A stretch of DNA of 13,633 nucleotides, taken from assembly GCA_903847655.1 (NCBI GenBank), contig CAINEG010000120.1, forward strand, positions 1 through 13,633. The letters run 5' to 3'. A program made the translations under genes and the position numbers. This DNA is from an uncultured Bacteroidota bacterium. GTDB lineage: Bacteria > Bacteroidota > Bacteroidia > Chitinophagales > Chitinophagaceae. Within the stretch, counting starts at the first letter, position 1, and every line of letters begins with the position of its first letter. Positions 1-9,489 of the stretch are shown here, one piece after another. The notes below the pieces were generated by a model that did no database searches, was not told the DNA's origin, and was given only the letters and a program-made list of their open reading frames with translations.

Positions 1-777
1 ATATTTTATCCTGACAGTGGTAATATATTATTAGATGGCGCTTTATTTAATCCCATGGTGGATATTGAAAAAATTGGATACATGCCAGAAGAAAGAGGCA
101 TGTATAAGAAAATGAAAATTGGAGAACAAGCATTGTACCTAGCACAATTAAAAGGAATGTCTAAGGCAGAAGCCACTGAAAAAATAAAATACTGGTTTAA
201 GAAATTTGAGATGGAAAGTTGGTGGAATAAAAAGGTAGAAGATTTAAGTAAGGGAATGAGTCAGAAATTACAATTTGTCATTACCGTTTTGCACGAACCC
301 AAATTAATTATTTTAGACGAGCCTTTTAGTGGCCTTGACCCTTTAAATGCCAATTTAATTAAGGATGAAATTTATGCACTTGCTAAAAAAGGCTCTACCA
401 TTATATTTAGTACCCACCGTATGGAACAAGTGGAAGAAATTTGCGACCATATTGTACTAGTGAACCTAGGTAAGAAAATATTAGATGGCTCTGTGGCGGG
501 TATTAAGCAACAGTTTAAAGAAAATAATTTCTCTATTGAAATTAAAGCAGGGTCTAGTTTAACAAGCAATAGCATTTTCACTATTATAAACGAGACTGGC
601 TCTAAATACTTAATTAAAATTAATGAAGGCCATTCTGTAAACAATGTACTTCAATATATTATTGAGCAAAAAATTGAACTAATTGGTTTTAATGAAGTAC
701 TTCCTTCTTTAAATGAAATATTTATCAAATTAGTAGAAGGAACGCATGCAGGTGCGCGTGCCTTTCAAAATATTTAA
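1..777 (+). CDS. ABC transporter ATP-binding protein, NatA-like (5' end outside window)
   Basis: This is the cytoplasmic nucleotide-binding subunit of an ABC-2/Nat-type exporter, which hydrolyses ATP to drive the membrane partner encoded next. The reading frame is open from base 1, where YPDSGNILLDG matches the segment just after Walker A in this family. The start and Walker A therefore lie upstream, and the methionine at 55 is internal. Visible motifs are a Q-loop region IGYMPEERGMY (Glu where many ABC ATPases have Gln, common in NatA-like proteins), signature LSKGMSQ (244-264), Walker B LIILDEP plus the D-loop (304-339), and the switch histidine in STHRM (415-417). The last roughly 90 residues resemble the DUF4162 C-terminal extension of NatA-type ATPases, ending in the typical LNEIFIKLVEG. 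The stop is 11 nt before the permease, so the two are surely one operon. The family is clear. The substrate is unknown; sodium, peptide or drug export are all possible. Confidence 0.93.
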   Translation: MFYPDSGNILLDGALFNPMVDIEKIGYMPEERGMYKKMKIGEQALYLAQLKGMSKAEATEKIKYWFKKFEMESWWNKKVEDLSKGMSQKLQFVITVLHEPKLIILDEPFSGLDPLNANLIKDEIYALAKKGSTIIFSTHRMEQVEEICDHIVLVNLGKKILDGSVAGIKQQFKENNFSIEIKAGSSLTSNSIFTIINETGSKYLIKINEGHSVNNVLQYIIEQKIELIGFNEVLPSLNEIFIKLVEGTHAGARAFQNI

Positions 778-788
778 AAAAAATTATT

Positions 789-2120
789 ATGAATAAGACT
801 TGGTTAATCATACAAAGAGAATACAGCAGCAGGGTAAAAAATAAACGTTTTTTAATCCTTACTTTTTTAACGCCCTTATTAATTGTGGGCTTAATTGCCG
901 CTTCCGCCTACTTCTCTATTACAGGGGTGGAGTTTAGAAAGATTGCGGTGATAGATCCTAATGGGTTTATTAAAACTTCTTTGAAAAATACCAATCAAAT
1001 TAGTTTTAGTTTTCCTGAAAAAGTAGATACGACCAACTATGTAGAAAAAGGCTATACTGATATTTTAATTTTACCTCAATTTGAGAAAGGTAAAAAATCG
1101 GATTATGTATTAAGATCTAAAAAATCGATGGGCTTAATGTTACAAGAAAGTATTAGCAATAGAATTAATAGCGCCATTGAGGATCAAATGTTACAAGATG
1201 CCGGTATTCAACAAAATATATTGGATTCTATACACAAAGCCTCACAAGTAGCTGAATTAAAAGCCTATGAGGACAAAGGTAGTTCTAGCAAAGAAAGCAA
1301 TGCAGGACTAGCCATGGGTATTGGCTATGCAAGTGGTTTATTGATCTACATGACTATGTTTATTTATGGCGCCATGGTAATGCGTGGTGTGATGGAAGAA
1401 AAAACCAACCGTATTGCAGAAGTTATTATTAGTAGTGTGAAGCCTTTTGAACTCATGATGGGTAAAATTATTGGTATTGGTGCGGTGGGCTTAACTCAGT
1501 TTTTATTATGGATTATTTTAATCATCAGTCTAACCAGTGCTGCTTCGGGCTTTTTACCTGCTGATATTCAAGATCAGGTGACCACCTTACAACAAAATAA
1601 TGGGCAAATGGCAGGTGGAATGATGCAAGCCAGTGAATCTGCACAAAAAATTTATAGTTTACAACATACTATCTCTACTGCTAATTGGCCTTTAATCATT
1701 GCTTGTTTTATATTTTATTTTATAGGGGGTTATTTGTTTTATGCGGCTTTATTTGCAGCAGTGGGCAGTACTGTTAACGAAGATCCTCAGGATGCACAAA
1801 GTTTAATGTTCCCTATTACCATGCCGCTTATTTTTTCTTATATCATTACCAATATGGTTACCCAAAACCCCAATACACCTATTGCTTTTTGGGCAAGTAT
1901 TATCCCCTTTAGTTCTCCCATGGTCATGATGGCACGTGTTGCCTATGGCGTTCCAAGTGCGGTCACTTATTGGGAATTGGCCCTAAGTATGTTATGCCTT
2001 GTGGGTGGGTTTATATTTACCACTTGGTTAAGTGGTCGTATTTATCGCACGGGCATATTACTCTATGGTAAAAAAGTAACTTGGAAAATAATGTTTAAGT
2101 GGGCCTTTAAGAAAGCATAG
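789..2120 (+). CDS. ABC-2 type / NatB-like transporter permease
   Basis: Inner-membrane permease of 443 aa, partner of the upstream ATPase. The architecture is that of NatB/ABC-2 exporters. A basic N-terminus precedes TM1 (about 21-45). A large extracytoplasmic domain (about 46-172) follows. A C-terminal bundle has predicted membrane segments near 176-199, 226-250, 301-327, 340-358, 365-385 (weak) and 393-417. The best family marker is the cytoplasmic stretch VMEEKTNRIAEVIISSVKPF (residues 201-220), the coupling segment that contacts the ATPase. Between the third and fourth segments is a Gln/Met-rich extracytoplasmic loop (about 257-294). The ATG at 789 is preceded by A/T-rich sequence without Shine-Dalgarno, as is usual in Bacteroidota. 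The C-terminus is strongly basic. The stop lies 2 nt from the stop of the convergent sprA. The family is secure; the transported substrate cannot be told from sequence. Confidence 0.93.
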   Translation: MNKTWLIIQREYSSRVKNKRFLILTFLTPLLIVGLIAASAYFSITGVEFRKIAVIDPNGFIKTSLKNTNQISFSFPEKVDTTNYVEKGYTDILILPQFEKGKKSDYVLRSKKSMGLMLQESISNRINSAIEDQMLQDAGIQQNILDSIHKASQVAELKAYEDKGSSSKESNAGLAMGIGYASGLLIYMTMFIYGAMVMRGVMEEKTNRIAEVIISSVKPFELMMGKIIGIGAVGLTQFLLWIILIISLTSAASGFLPADIQDQVTTLQQNNGQMAGGMMQASESAQKIYSLQHTISTANWPLIIACFIFYFIGGYLFYAALFAAVGSTVNEDPQDAQSLMFPITMPLIFSYIITNMVTQNPNTPIAFWASIIPFSSPMVMMARVAYGVPSAVTYWELALSMLCLVGGFIFTTWLSGRIYRTGILLYGKKVTWKIMFKWAFKKA

Positions 2121-2122
2121 CC

Positions 2123-5100
2123 TTATAGCGCAATTCTAATGTTCACCCCTGCCCTTGTATTGGTAATGGGTGGCGAAGAAGAAATATAAGGCGTTGTTTT
2201 GCGTTGATCAAAGAAGAACTTCAAATTAATCTTACTATTTAAGACATAGTCTATGGAAGGTTGTATGGTCACATCCTTCTGACCACCCGTGCCATAGGCT
2301 TCCTTTTGATCCAATCTGCTATTGCTGTTGTAAATATCTCTTATGGCAATGTCAAATCTAAAAGTTAATTCATTGGTTAGCTTATTGTTGTTTAAGCCCG
2401 GTATGGTAAAGGGTAGTTTCAATCCTTTCTTTTTGTAAGCGGTTCCAAATACAAATTCAGTACTATTGTTTTCACTCAATTGATAGTCGATCAAACTCAA
2501 GGAAAGTATTCTACTTTTCTTGTATTCAAAACGAAGCGACCACTGTGACAAAGTGGTTAAATTAATCCCAATCAATGGTTCCATTTTTTCACTAATGGTA
2601 ATATTGGGCACTAAGTAATAAGGAACATAATTTTTACTTACCGTATCTAAGAAGGAAGGAGCGCTTCTTCTGCTTGTATCGGCATACATCAACGAACTAG
2701 TGAAACTATTCATTGACAAATTACTATTGTAGCCATGGGTTAAAGTAATATTAGAAAATATAGTAGACAATAAAGGTGTTTTGGCTAGCCCATTATACAT
2801 AATGTTCCAATTGGGTTTTGGTAACATCCCTGAAAAAGGATTGGACCTGATGCTGGAATTATTTTGGTTTAATAAGTTTACTTTTTGTGGATCCTGCCCT
2901 GTATACGCCGCTATAAATGCAGGTATTAAAACATCTTGGGCATACTTGCCATAGCCAGTGGCATATTTGCCAGCTAATTTTTGATCAGCTGGTAACTGAT
3001 TCCAATACCAATTGCCACCTGCTACACGCAAAGAAATGTCTTCTCTGTAATTTTCAAAGGCTTTGAACTGTGCAGATATAACATTGGGGTTATGGGTTGA
3101 AAAGAAAGTATTCAAGGCCATATAACTTATATTAAAACCACCAGCGGACAATGGATTGGCATGCGTTGGATTATTGTATTGAGGATTGGTCACTCCATAA
3201 TAACTGTTTGTATCCTTAAACAATTCAGTGTATTCTTTGGTAAATGATTTATTCACCATTACATCAATGATTAAAGTTTTAATAGGCTCAGCCATCATCC
3301 TGAAACTAAATTTTTGATCAAAATTTTGTCTAAAGATCATATTGAAATTTGGATCTCTTTTAATCTGTCGATTGGCATACTGCTGATTCAACCAATTGGA
3401 ATCGGGTTGCCTACCTAAAAACATATAATCCATGGTGGGAGAAAATCCTGTACCAGATTTATTTAAAAATTCTACCTCTCCATCATAGCCAGGCAATCTA
3501 CTGTTAAAACTTTCGGTATAATCTGCATTTGCAGTTTTAAGCATGGTCAAGAACCTGGCGATAGATTTAACAGGCCCAGGCACATTGATTTGTTCATTGG
3601 CCTTTAGTACTCTTTGTGCAATGCGCTCCTGCCTTTTGGCTTCTCTCCATTTTTTCAAAGTAGAATCTCTTTCTTTTCCAGTTTTGCCAGCCAATGCCTC
3701 CGTCTTGCTCATCAATAATTTTGTGGCCAAAGGATTGGTATTGTTTTGCTTATTTACATTCGTTTCCTCACTAATAGCTGCATTCAAGTATTTAGATTTT
3801 TTATAGAGTGCTGTAAAATTAAACTGCGCCGTAGCCTGATAAGCCAACGAGTTTTCGATGGTATTACCTAGTTCTACTGCTAATCTACTGGCACCAATCC
3901 AATTGTAACTACTAGCTGCATTCACACCAGCCAATATCCAGTTGGTCAAAGGCAATTTTGAAGTGGGTAAATCATACCTCACCGATGCTTTTTGATTGTA
4001 CAAAGTGTTTCTACCACTGTTGAGTACAGGTACAATCCTGGCCAATAATTCTGTTGAAGACAAAGTACTATTAGGGCCATCTGGTTCATCAATTCTCGAA
4101 TTCATATTGGCCGAAAAATCCATATTGATGGACCTAGTAAATGGCCAACGCATGTTAAACAATTGGCTTTTGGTAAAATATTTATCGTAAGTAGTTTCCA
4201 CTTTGTCAATAGTTCTGTCAGAAGCATTGACAATCCTTGGTGTGTATTCTCCATATTGTCGATCCAATACCGTTCTATAACTAATCATACTTGGCGCAGG
4301 ACTAAAATTAATGTCTTTGATCCAGGTGAGCCATGGCCAATTGGATTTAATTAATTTTTTAAACGGCTCAAAACTCTTCACTTGATTGTTGAAAGTATAG
4401 CCAATGGCCCCTCTTTGTTTGGTCATTTTATTTTGATCAATCACTGGGCTAGTTTGTAACAGTTGAGAATAAGAATAACTTAAATCAAAATTACTAATGT
4501 TTAATAGAGAAGGCTTCCCTTTAGTCATCACCTTTACATTGGTAAAATTTAAGGTTTTAATAGTGGATTGATTTGTAGATAAATTAACCACAGAATCTCG
4601 CTGACGTCCTTGCAAGGAACTAATCTCTTTATCGTATTTAATATCCTTATTGAATGGATCATACTCCGGATTTTCTATAGACTTATTCAAACCCGCAAAA
4701 ACCGGAATAGATATTTTAACATTCTTAGGCAACAACTTTCCTGCATCAATATTGGTGGCAATATCAAATTGTGTAATACCAGTTCTTGCTCTTTGATTCA
4801 TGCTCTGTTCGATGGTTCCAAAACCTGCCGTGCGTTTGTTCATTGAAACAGATACATTACCCAAATCTGCCAATATCATGTCCATTCTACCCAAGGCTGC
4901 ATAGGAACCGCTTTCGTCCATCTCAGACAACCTTAGTTCATTCATCCAAACTTCTGCATCCACAAAGGCCTGGGTGGAACTATTTTCAAAAGCGATTAAG
5001 ATCCCCCTGATTTCTCCTAAGTTTGGATTACCCATGACCGAATAACGCTGGCCTGCATTGGCACCAGAAGTAATCAGCATCGGAAACTTTTTTGTATAAG

Positions 5101-8100
5101 AAAAATGTTGTTTGTCTCTTTCTAATTTAAGATTCACCAAATCGTTCAAACTTAAATTCATACTATTTTCTGCAGGCCAAACTGCCTCTGCATTCACGGG
5201 GGTATAGGTGCCTCTCGGGGTTACTTTTAAAGGAATTCTTATCTCATAAAAATTGTTTTGAAAATCCTGCCCCATTCTTATGATAGCGGTTATGTCTTGA
5301 TCCTTGATGGTATTGGAAGAATTAATTTGACTTTCGGCATGTAAGAACATGGATAAGTTTCCATACTTGCGAATGTCTATGTTCATGGTTTTAAACACAC
5401 CTCTTGGAGTTTTCCCTTTTTCTAAATGATTCAACTGAACACTCAAGGCTTGTTCATTTTGCAATAAGTTCACACCATTGTTGCTTAATAATTGAACACG
5501 TTCAATGCCTGGAGGTATCACATAATTCACCGGTTGTCTACTTCCATTTTGTTCAATGCTCACTGCCAAAGTATTGATGCTTGAGCTATTCTCTGGGCCA
5601 ATGATTCTATAATTTCCAGAACTATCCACTTCATTGGCAAATTGCCTCCATTGATTGCGCACCAAATCCAATTTTGCAAAACGAAGTGTGATGGAATCTT
5701 CAAAGCCTGTCATGTACATTCTTAAAAAACGAATCGATTTAAAATCGGTGATGCCTCCAATAGATTTTCTTTGAGGATCACGAATGGGTACTCTAAACAA
5801 ATACCAATTCTCGGTATGTTGTGTGCCATCTGCATAATTCACTGTGACTTGTTTAGTATCAGTGATATAGTTTGTTTTACCTACCCCCAAACTTGCTTTT
5901 TTCAAATCAATGGCATACTCCCAATAAGATTCAGATTCATTCAATGTATTGTCTCTGTTTAAATCTTCATTGTCTGGCAGCAAAGTAGATGCACTACTGT
6001 AGACGCTGGTACCCGCTACCGGTGAATTGCCTTGTGGGTTATTAAAATATTTATACCTATCCAAAATGCCTGCATTAGAAGCCGTATAGGAATCATCTCT
6101 GTACCATTTGTAGTTATCTGCACTAGGGTCATTGATGAATTGTTGTTTCACTAATGGGTTGCTAATCTGGTCAATGACTTTCTTTCTTTGTAAATTTTCC
6201 TCTGTATCATTCAAACCATCCAAACCCACATCCTGGAATTTTCTATCGTCTGGATTATTGCTAAACGCATTGGTTACTTGAATGGGATTGGTGGGCACTC
6301 TTCCCCAGGTAGAACTGTCCACAGAGGCTGGAATATTAGGCGTAGGCATACCATTTTCATAAAAGCGCCTGCCATCTTTCAAAATATCTTCGCTTACATT
6401 TCCTAAGTTTAAATATAATTGTCCACTGCTTGCAGGAGATTTAAGGAAAGGATCTTGCATCCAAAATTCTACATATTCAATCACATTGGTTTCAAAATCG
6501 GTTTGATCTAAGGCACGCATGATGCCTCCCCATTTATCTGTAGGGTTTACAAATTGCCCTTTGGTATTTAAATCTTTAAAATTATAATTATAGGGGCCTC
6601 TGTCTTTTGGATAATAAGTTAAATCAAAAGTGGGCAACTGCACATCCGTGATATTGGTGGTTTTATTCGGGAATAATTCATTGGTCAATACCTGACGAAC
6701 TCTTGGGTCACTTAAGGAAGCTATATTGGTACTCAAAGGATTATTGGCACTGTTTCTGTCTTGCAAAGTAGGCTCAATGGTATACCATGCAATGCGGGCT
6801 CTATTATTATTGTAAATAATGTTATCCGTTAAACCTCCTTCTTTAAAACGATCCATTGGCGTAGAGGACAATGCCCAAGAAGTAAAAGGAAAGCGTAAAT
6901 CAATATTGGTTCTGGTAGATTCAAAATCATCTAAATACACCAAACCGCTTCCCCCCTTGCCAATTTGTTGCGCATGACCAGGTTGCAAATAAGCTGCTTC
7001 TCCATAAGCCGTGATATAGGACTTGGCCTTTGTTTTATAAAAAGGAAGTTTATTCAAGGCCTTGGTCACACTAGGTAATTCGCCTTTGTAATTAAAGTCC
7101 AACCCATACATGGCATTCTTAATTGGATCCGATCCGAAATTTGTTTTCGTAAAAAAGGGACGTTCACTTAATCTTTGAGTGGAGAAACCAATATTAAAAT
7201 TCTTACTGGCCATATAATCCAAACGCAATGCCCTAAAGCCTCTTTCTTGAAAACCAAAGCCTAAATTATTTTCAAAAGAAACATTCACAGGAATATTGGA
7301 ACTTAAAATGCCAGGATTGATAATGCGCACTGTTCCAGAGCCATAATCCACAATATAATCTGTTCCTTCTTTTAAAACTTGTCCCCCAGCCCTCACCATC
7401 ACAGAACCTTGAGGAACATTAAAAGCGTTTAAACTAATTTCAGAACCACCCCCTGCGCCTTTCACTTGACCTTCCATTACAAATCGATTGAGGTTGGTAT
7501 AAGTTTGCGCTTCTGATTTTATATTTCGGTACAATTGAGGGAACAAATATTTTTTTGCTGTGGCACTGTCCTTTTTAAATAAATCTTTAAAGGCGATCTC
7601 TTTTAAATCATCTCCAAAAGGCTCCAACAAAGGAAAAACTATCCTACCCATTTTAGATAAAACAGTGAAACCTTCCACATAGTCAAAAATTCCATCGGGT
7701 TGTGGATCGTTTCTATTATTCAATCGATCCAATTGTAATATTTTAATTAAAGCCTTGCCTGATGCACTTGGATCGGCTGCTGGTAAATATCTTTTTTGTC
7801 CTAAACTTGGATCTTCATACAATACATTCAGTTGGAAATCGGTGGGTTGAATGGTGCCAAACAAATCTAAGGAATAAACGTTTTTCATCATCAAATCCCA
7901 AATAGGCAAGTCGGTTCTTTGTGTGGTGGCTTTTAATAATTTCAAGTACATGACTTGTTGCACTCCATTGTTTGGATTGAGTGCAATATCATTTGAAAAT
8001 TCACCCACTTGATACACCTTTCCGTTGTAAGTATATTGAAAGGCTACTGCCAATACCTCATCGGGTTGCAAAGGAATGTTTAAGGATAAAAATCCAATTT

Positions 8101-9466
8101 GAGGATTAAAAAAATATTCATTCTCGGTTAACTTACGCGCAAAGGTTCTTTCATAATCTTCAGAAGACCTTAAGTATATTCCTGGTATAGGCTCGGACAA
8201 TACCAAAGAAACATCTGAAGGATTTCTTGATTTTGGATTGTTGATGATAGATGAATATAAATTATTGGAACTATTGTCTGGATAGATACTACTAGAGTTG
8301 GCTGGCAAATCTTTTTTGCTTGGCTTGGATTCCCCCAAATCTGCCAAGCCCACAATGTCTCTTGCATTGGTGGTTTGTCCATTTCGATTGGTCACCCAAA
8401 CTTCAATTCTTTTAATTTGCGCTTGAGAATTCACCACAGGCAAATTGCTCATGGCTTTATTGTAGTTGTTTCTAAAATATTGCGCCAATAAAAAGTGTCT
8501 ATTTTCCTCGTAATCGTCTAATCTTTTTTGAAAACGTTGGGTAGTTGCCCCTCCTTGCAAATTCATGGATTGTCTTTGCGACTTTTGATTGGCAATAGCT
8601 GCTGTAACAAACAATCTACCAAATTGTAATTGAGTTTTTACACCAAATAAGTTTTGTGTACTTGGAATTAAAGTACTTCTTGAAATATAATTGATATTTC
8701 CTGCATCAATGGCTTTGACAATTTCATCTTTCTTGCCCTTGTAACTTAATTTGATTTGATTGTCAAAACCAAGATTGGACAAAGAATTTAAATTAATAGG
8801 GATTTTTAATTTGTCGCCAATACTTGCATTCATGCTAAAATTGGTATTGGCATCAAAATCAAAACCTCCATTTTTTCTGGCTGCTTCTGGCAAAGTGGGG
8901 TTGGCCACATTCTGGCCTTGATAACCTGCTTTGATGTTGATTTCCCCCACAGGTTTGATGTCTACTTTTAAATCAGAACCAGTTTTACCAAACAATCGAT
9001 CAAAATAACTATCGTAGACTTTTGCTTTGGGTCTAGAAATTTTTCGATTCAATGTGCCCAAGGAATTGGCCCTTTGCATAAAATAGGCCTCCTCGTCTTT
9101 GTTGGATTTAAGTTTCCAAAATTCATCAAAACTTAAAGTTGCTGGTATACGTTGTGGTTTGCCAGCCACCATTTCAGAAATAGAATAGGTTTTATTAGTA
9201 GGGTCATATTCCACCCTTCTTTTTAAAACACTGGTATCATGAAATTCAAATGGATTTTTTCTAGGCTCTGATAAAAAATCTCCTCTCTTGTCGCTAATGG
9301 GATAATGAACTGAATCTTTCCCAAATTTTCTTTTGAGACTATCTTTAGATTTACTTATAGTGGTATCGGCAAATGGAACTTTCAAAGCGGTGGTCACTTG
9401 CGCTGTTAATTGACTCCCCAAAAGAAGCAAAAAACAGGACAGTAAAACCGTTTGAACTATTTTCAA
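2123..9466 (-). CDS. sprA: SprA, type IX secretion system outer-membrane translocon
   Basis: SprA (Sov in Porphyromonas) is the giant outer-membrane beta-barrel through which T9SS cargo crosses; in gliding species it also exports SprB-type adhesins. The product here is 2447 aa, close to the roughly 2400 aa of Flavobacterium SprA, with no frameshift. A Sec signal peptide is clear: Lys2, a hydrophobic core at 6-17, then LTA|Q (cleavage after about residue 22). Family-typical stretches include GEINIKAGYQGQN (about 175-187), the N-terminal SprA_N-type region after it, and a C-terminal barrel segment around 2308-2330 containing EYKKSR and SLIDYQLSE. Three EF-hand-like loops (587-598, 1079-1090, 1168-1179) and a charged helical stretch (about 1912-1957) stand out. 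The start is TTG: an in-frame TAA lies 7 codons upstream with no ATG between, and the next Met is residue 99, beyond the signal peptide. ruvA ends 23 nt upstream, suggesting co-transcription. The other T9SS genes are not in the window. Confidence 0.97.
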   Translation of the reverse strand: MKIVQTVLLSCFLLLLGSQLTAQVTTALKVPFADTTISKSKDSLKRKFGKDSVHYPISDKRGDFLSEPRKNPFEFHDTSVLKRRVEYDPTNKTYSISEMVAGKPQRIPATLSFDEFWKLKSNKDEEAYFMQRANSLGTLNRKISRPKAKVYDSYFDRLFGKTGSDLKVDIKPVGEINIKAGYQGQNVANPTLPEAARKNGGFDFDANTNFSMNASIGDKLKIPINLNSLSNLGFDNQIKLSYKGKKDEIVKAIDAGNINYISRSTLIPSTQNLFGVKTQLQFGRLFVTAAIANQKSQRQSMNLQGGATTQRFQKRLDDYEENRHFLLAQYFRNNYNKAMSNLPVVNSQAQIKRIEVWVTNRNGQTTNARDIVGLADLGESKPSKKDLPANSSSIYPDNSSNNLYSSIINNPKSRNPSDVSLVLSEPIPGIYLRSSEDYERTFARKLTENEYFFNPQIGFLSLNIPLQPDEVLAVAFQYTYNGKVYQVGEFSNDIALNPNNGVQQVMYLKLLKATTQRTDLPIWDLMMKNVYSLDLFGTIQPTDFQLNVLYEDPSLGQKRYLPAADPSASGKALIKILQLDRLNNRNDPQPDGIFDYVEGFTVLSKMGRIVFPLLEPFGDDLKEIAFKDLFKKDSATAKKYLFPQLYRNIKSEAQTYTNLNRFVMEGQVKGAGGGSEISLNAFNVPQGSVMVRAGGQVLKEGTDYIVDYGSGTVRIINPGILSSNIPVNVSFENNLGFGFQERGFRALRLDYMASKNFNIGFSTQRLSERPFFTKTNFGSDPIKNAMYGLDFNYKGELPSVTKALNKLPFYKTKAKSYITAYGEAAYLQPGHAQQIGKGGSGLVYLDDFESTRTNIDLRFPFTSWALSSTPMDRFKEGGLTDNIIYNNNRARIAWYTIEPTLQDRNSANNPLSTNIASLSDPRVRQVLTNELFPNKTTNITDVQLPTFDLTYYPKDRGPYNYNFKDLNTKGQFVNPTDKWGGIMRALDQTDFETNVIEYVEFWMQDPFLKSPASSGQLYLNLGNVSEDILKDGRRFYENGMPTPNIPASVDSSTWGRVPTNPIQVTNAFSNNPDDRKFQDVGLDGLNDTEENLQRKKVIDQISNPLVKQQFINDPSADNYKWYRDDSYTASNAGILDRYKYFNNPQGNSPVAGTSVYSSASTLLPDNEDLNRDNTLNESESYWEYAIDLKKASLGVGKTNYITDTKQVTVNYADGTQHTENWYLFRVPIRDPQRKSIGGITDFKSIRFLRMYMTGFEDSITLRFAKLDLVRNQWRQFANEVDSSGNYRIIGPENSSSINTLAVSIEQNGSRQPVNYVIPPGIERVQLLSNNGVNLLQNEQALSVQLNHLEKGKTPRGVFKTMNIDIRKYGNLSMFLHAESQINSSNTIKDQDITAIIRMGQDFQNNFYEIRIPLKVTPRGTYTPVNAEAVWPAENSMNLSLNDLVNLKLERDKQHFSYTKKFPMLITSGANAGQRYSVMGNPNLGEIRGILIAFENSSTQAFVDAEVWMNELRLSEMDESGSYAALGRMDMILADLGNVSVSMNKRTAGFGTIEQSMNQRARTGITQFDIATNIDAGKLLPKNVKISIPVFAGLNKSIENPEYDPFNKDIKYDKEISSLQGRQRDSVVNLSTNQSTIKTLNFTNVKVMTKGKPSLLNISNFDLSYSYSQLLQTSPVIDQNKMTKQRGAIGYTFNNQVKSFEPFKKLIKSNWPWLTWIKDINFSPAPSMISYRTVLDRQYGEYTPRIVNASDRTIDKVETTYDKYFTKSQLFNMRWPFTRSINMDFSANMNSRIDEPDGPNSTLSSTELLARIVPVLNSGRNTLYNQKASVRYDLPTSKLPLTNWILAGVNAASSYNWIGASRLAVELGNTIENSLAYQATAQFNFTALYKKSKYLNAAISEETNVNKQNNTNPLATKLLMSKTEALAGKTGKERDSTLKKWREAKRQERIAQRVLKANEQINVPGPVKSIARFLTMLKTANADYTESFNSRLPGYDGEVEFLNKSGTGFSPTMDYMFLGRQPDSNWLNQQYANRQIKRDPNFNMIFRQNFDQKFSFRMMAEPIKTLIIDVMVNKSFTKEYTELFKDTNSYYGVTNPQYNNPTHANPLSAGGFNISYMALNTFFSTHNPNVISAQFKAFENYREDISLRVAGGNWYWNQLPADQKLAGKYATGYGKYAQDVLIPAFIAAYTGQDPQKVNLLNQNNSSIRSNPFSGMLPKPNWNIMYNGLAKTPLLSTIFSNITLTHGYNSNLSMNSFTSSLMYADTSRRSAPSFLDTVSKNYVPYYLVPNITISEKMEPLIGINLTTLSQWSLRFEYKKSRILSLSLIDYQLSENNSTEFVFGTAYKKKGLKLPFTIPGLNNNKLTNELTFRFDIAIRDIYNSNSRLDQKEAYGTGGQKDVTIQPSIDYVLNSKINLKFFFDQRKTTPYISSSPPITNTRAGVNIRIAL

Positions 9467-9489
9467 AAGAAATAAATTATTTTTTTAAA

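Noticed and set aside
372..644. 90-codon open frame antisense to the ABC ATPase
   Set aside because: It is opposite the conserved Walker B and DUF4162 region and has no family resemblance; a shadow of the real gene.
1..2120. ABC ATPase and permease as the gliding-motility GldA/GldF system next to sprA
   Set aside because: The permease is a NatB-like protein with a large extracytoplasmic domain, not a GldF-type protein, and no gldG follows. Closeness to sprA is not enough.
2144..2172. CACCC/GGGTG inverted repeat near the sprA 3' end as a terminator
   Set aside because: It is only a 5-bp stem with a 19-nt loop inside coding sequence, with no T-run on either strand.
3543..5962. Several plus-strand frames of 63-87 codons inside sprA
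   Set aside because: All are antisense to an intact, conserved sprA frame. They are short and overlap one another without motifs.
8170..8382. 70-codon frame on the same strand as sprA in another phase
   Set aside because: It lies inside an uninterrupted sprA frame, so it is not evidence of a frameshift, and it has no own start context or motif.
9424..9466. SprA as a lipoprotein (Cys11 preceded by LLS)
   Set aside because: The hydrophobic core continues after Cys11 to a normal LTA|Q signal peptidase I site, and SprA is an integral barrel, not a lipoprotein.
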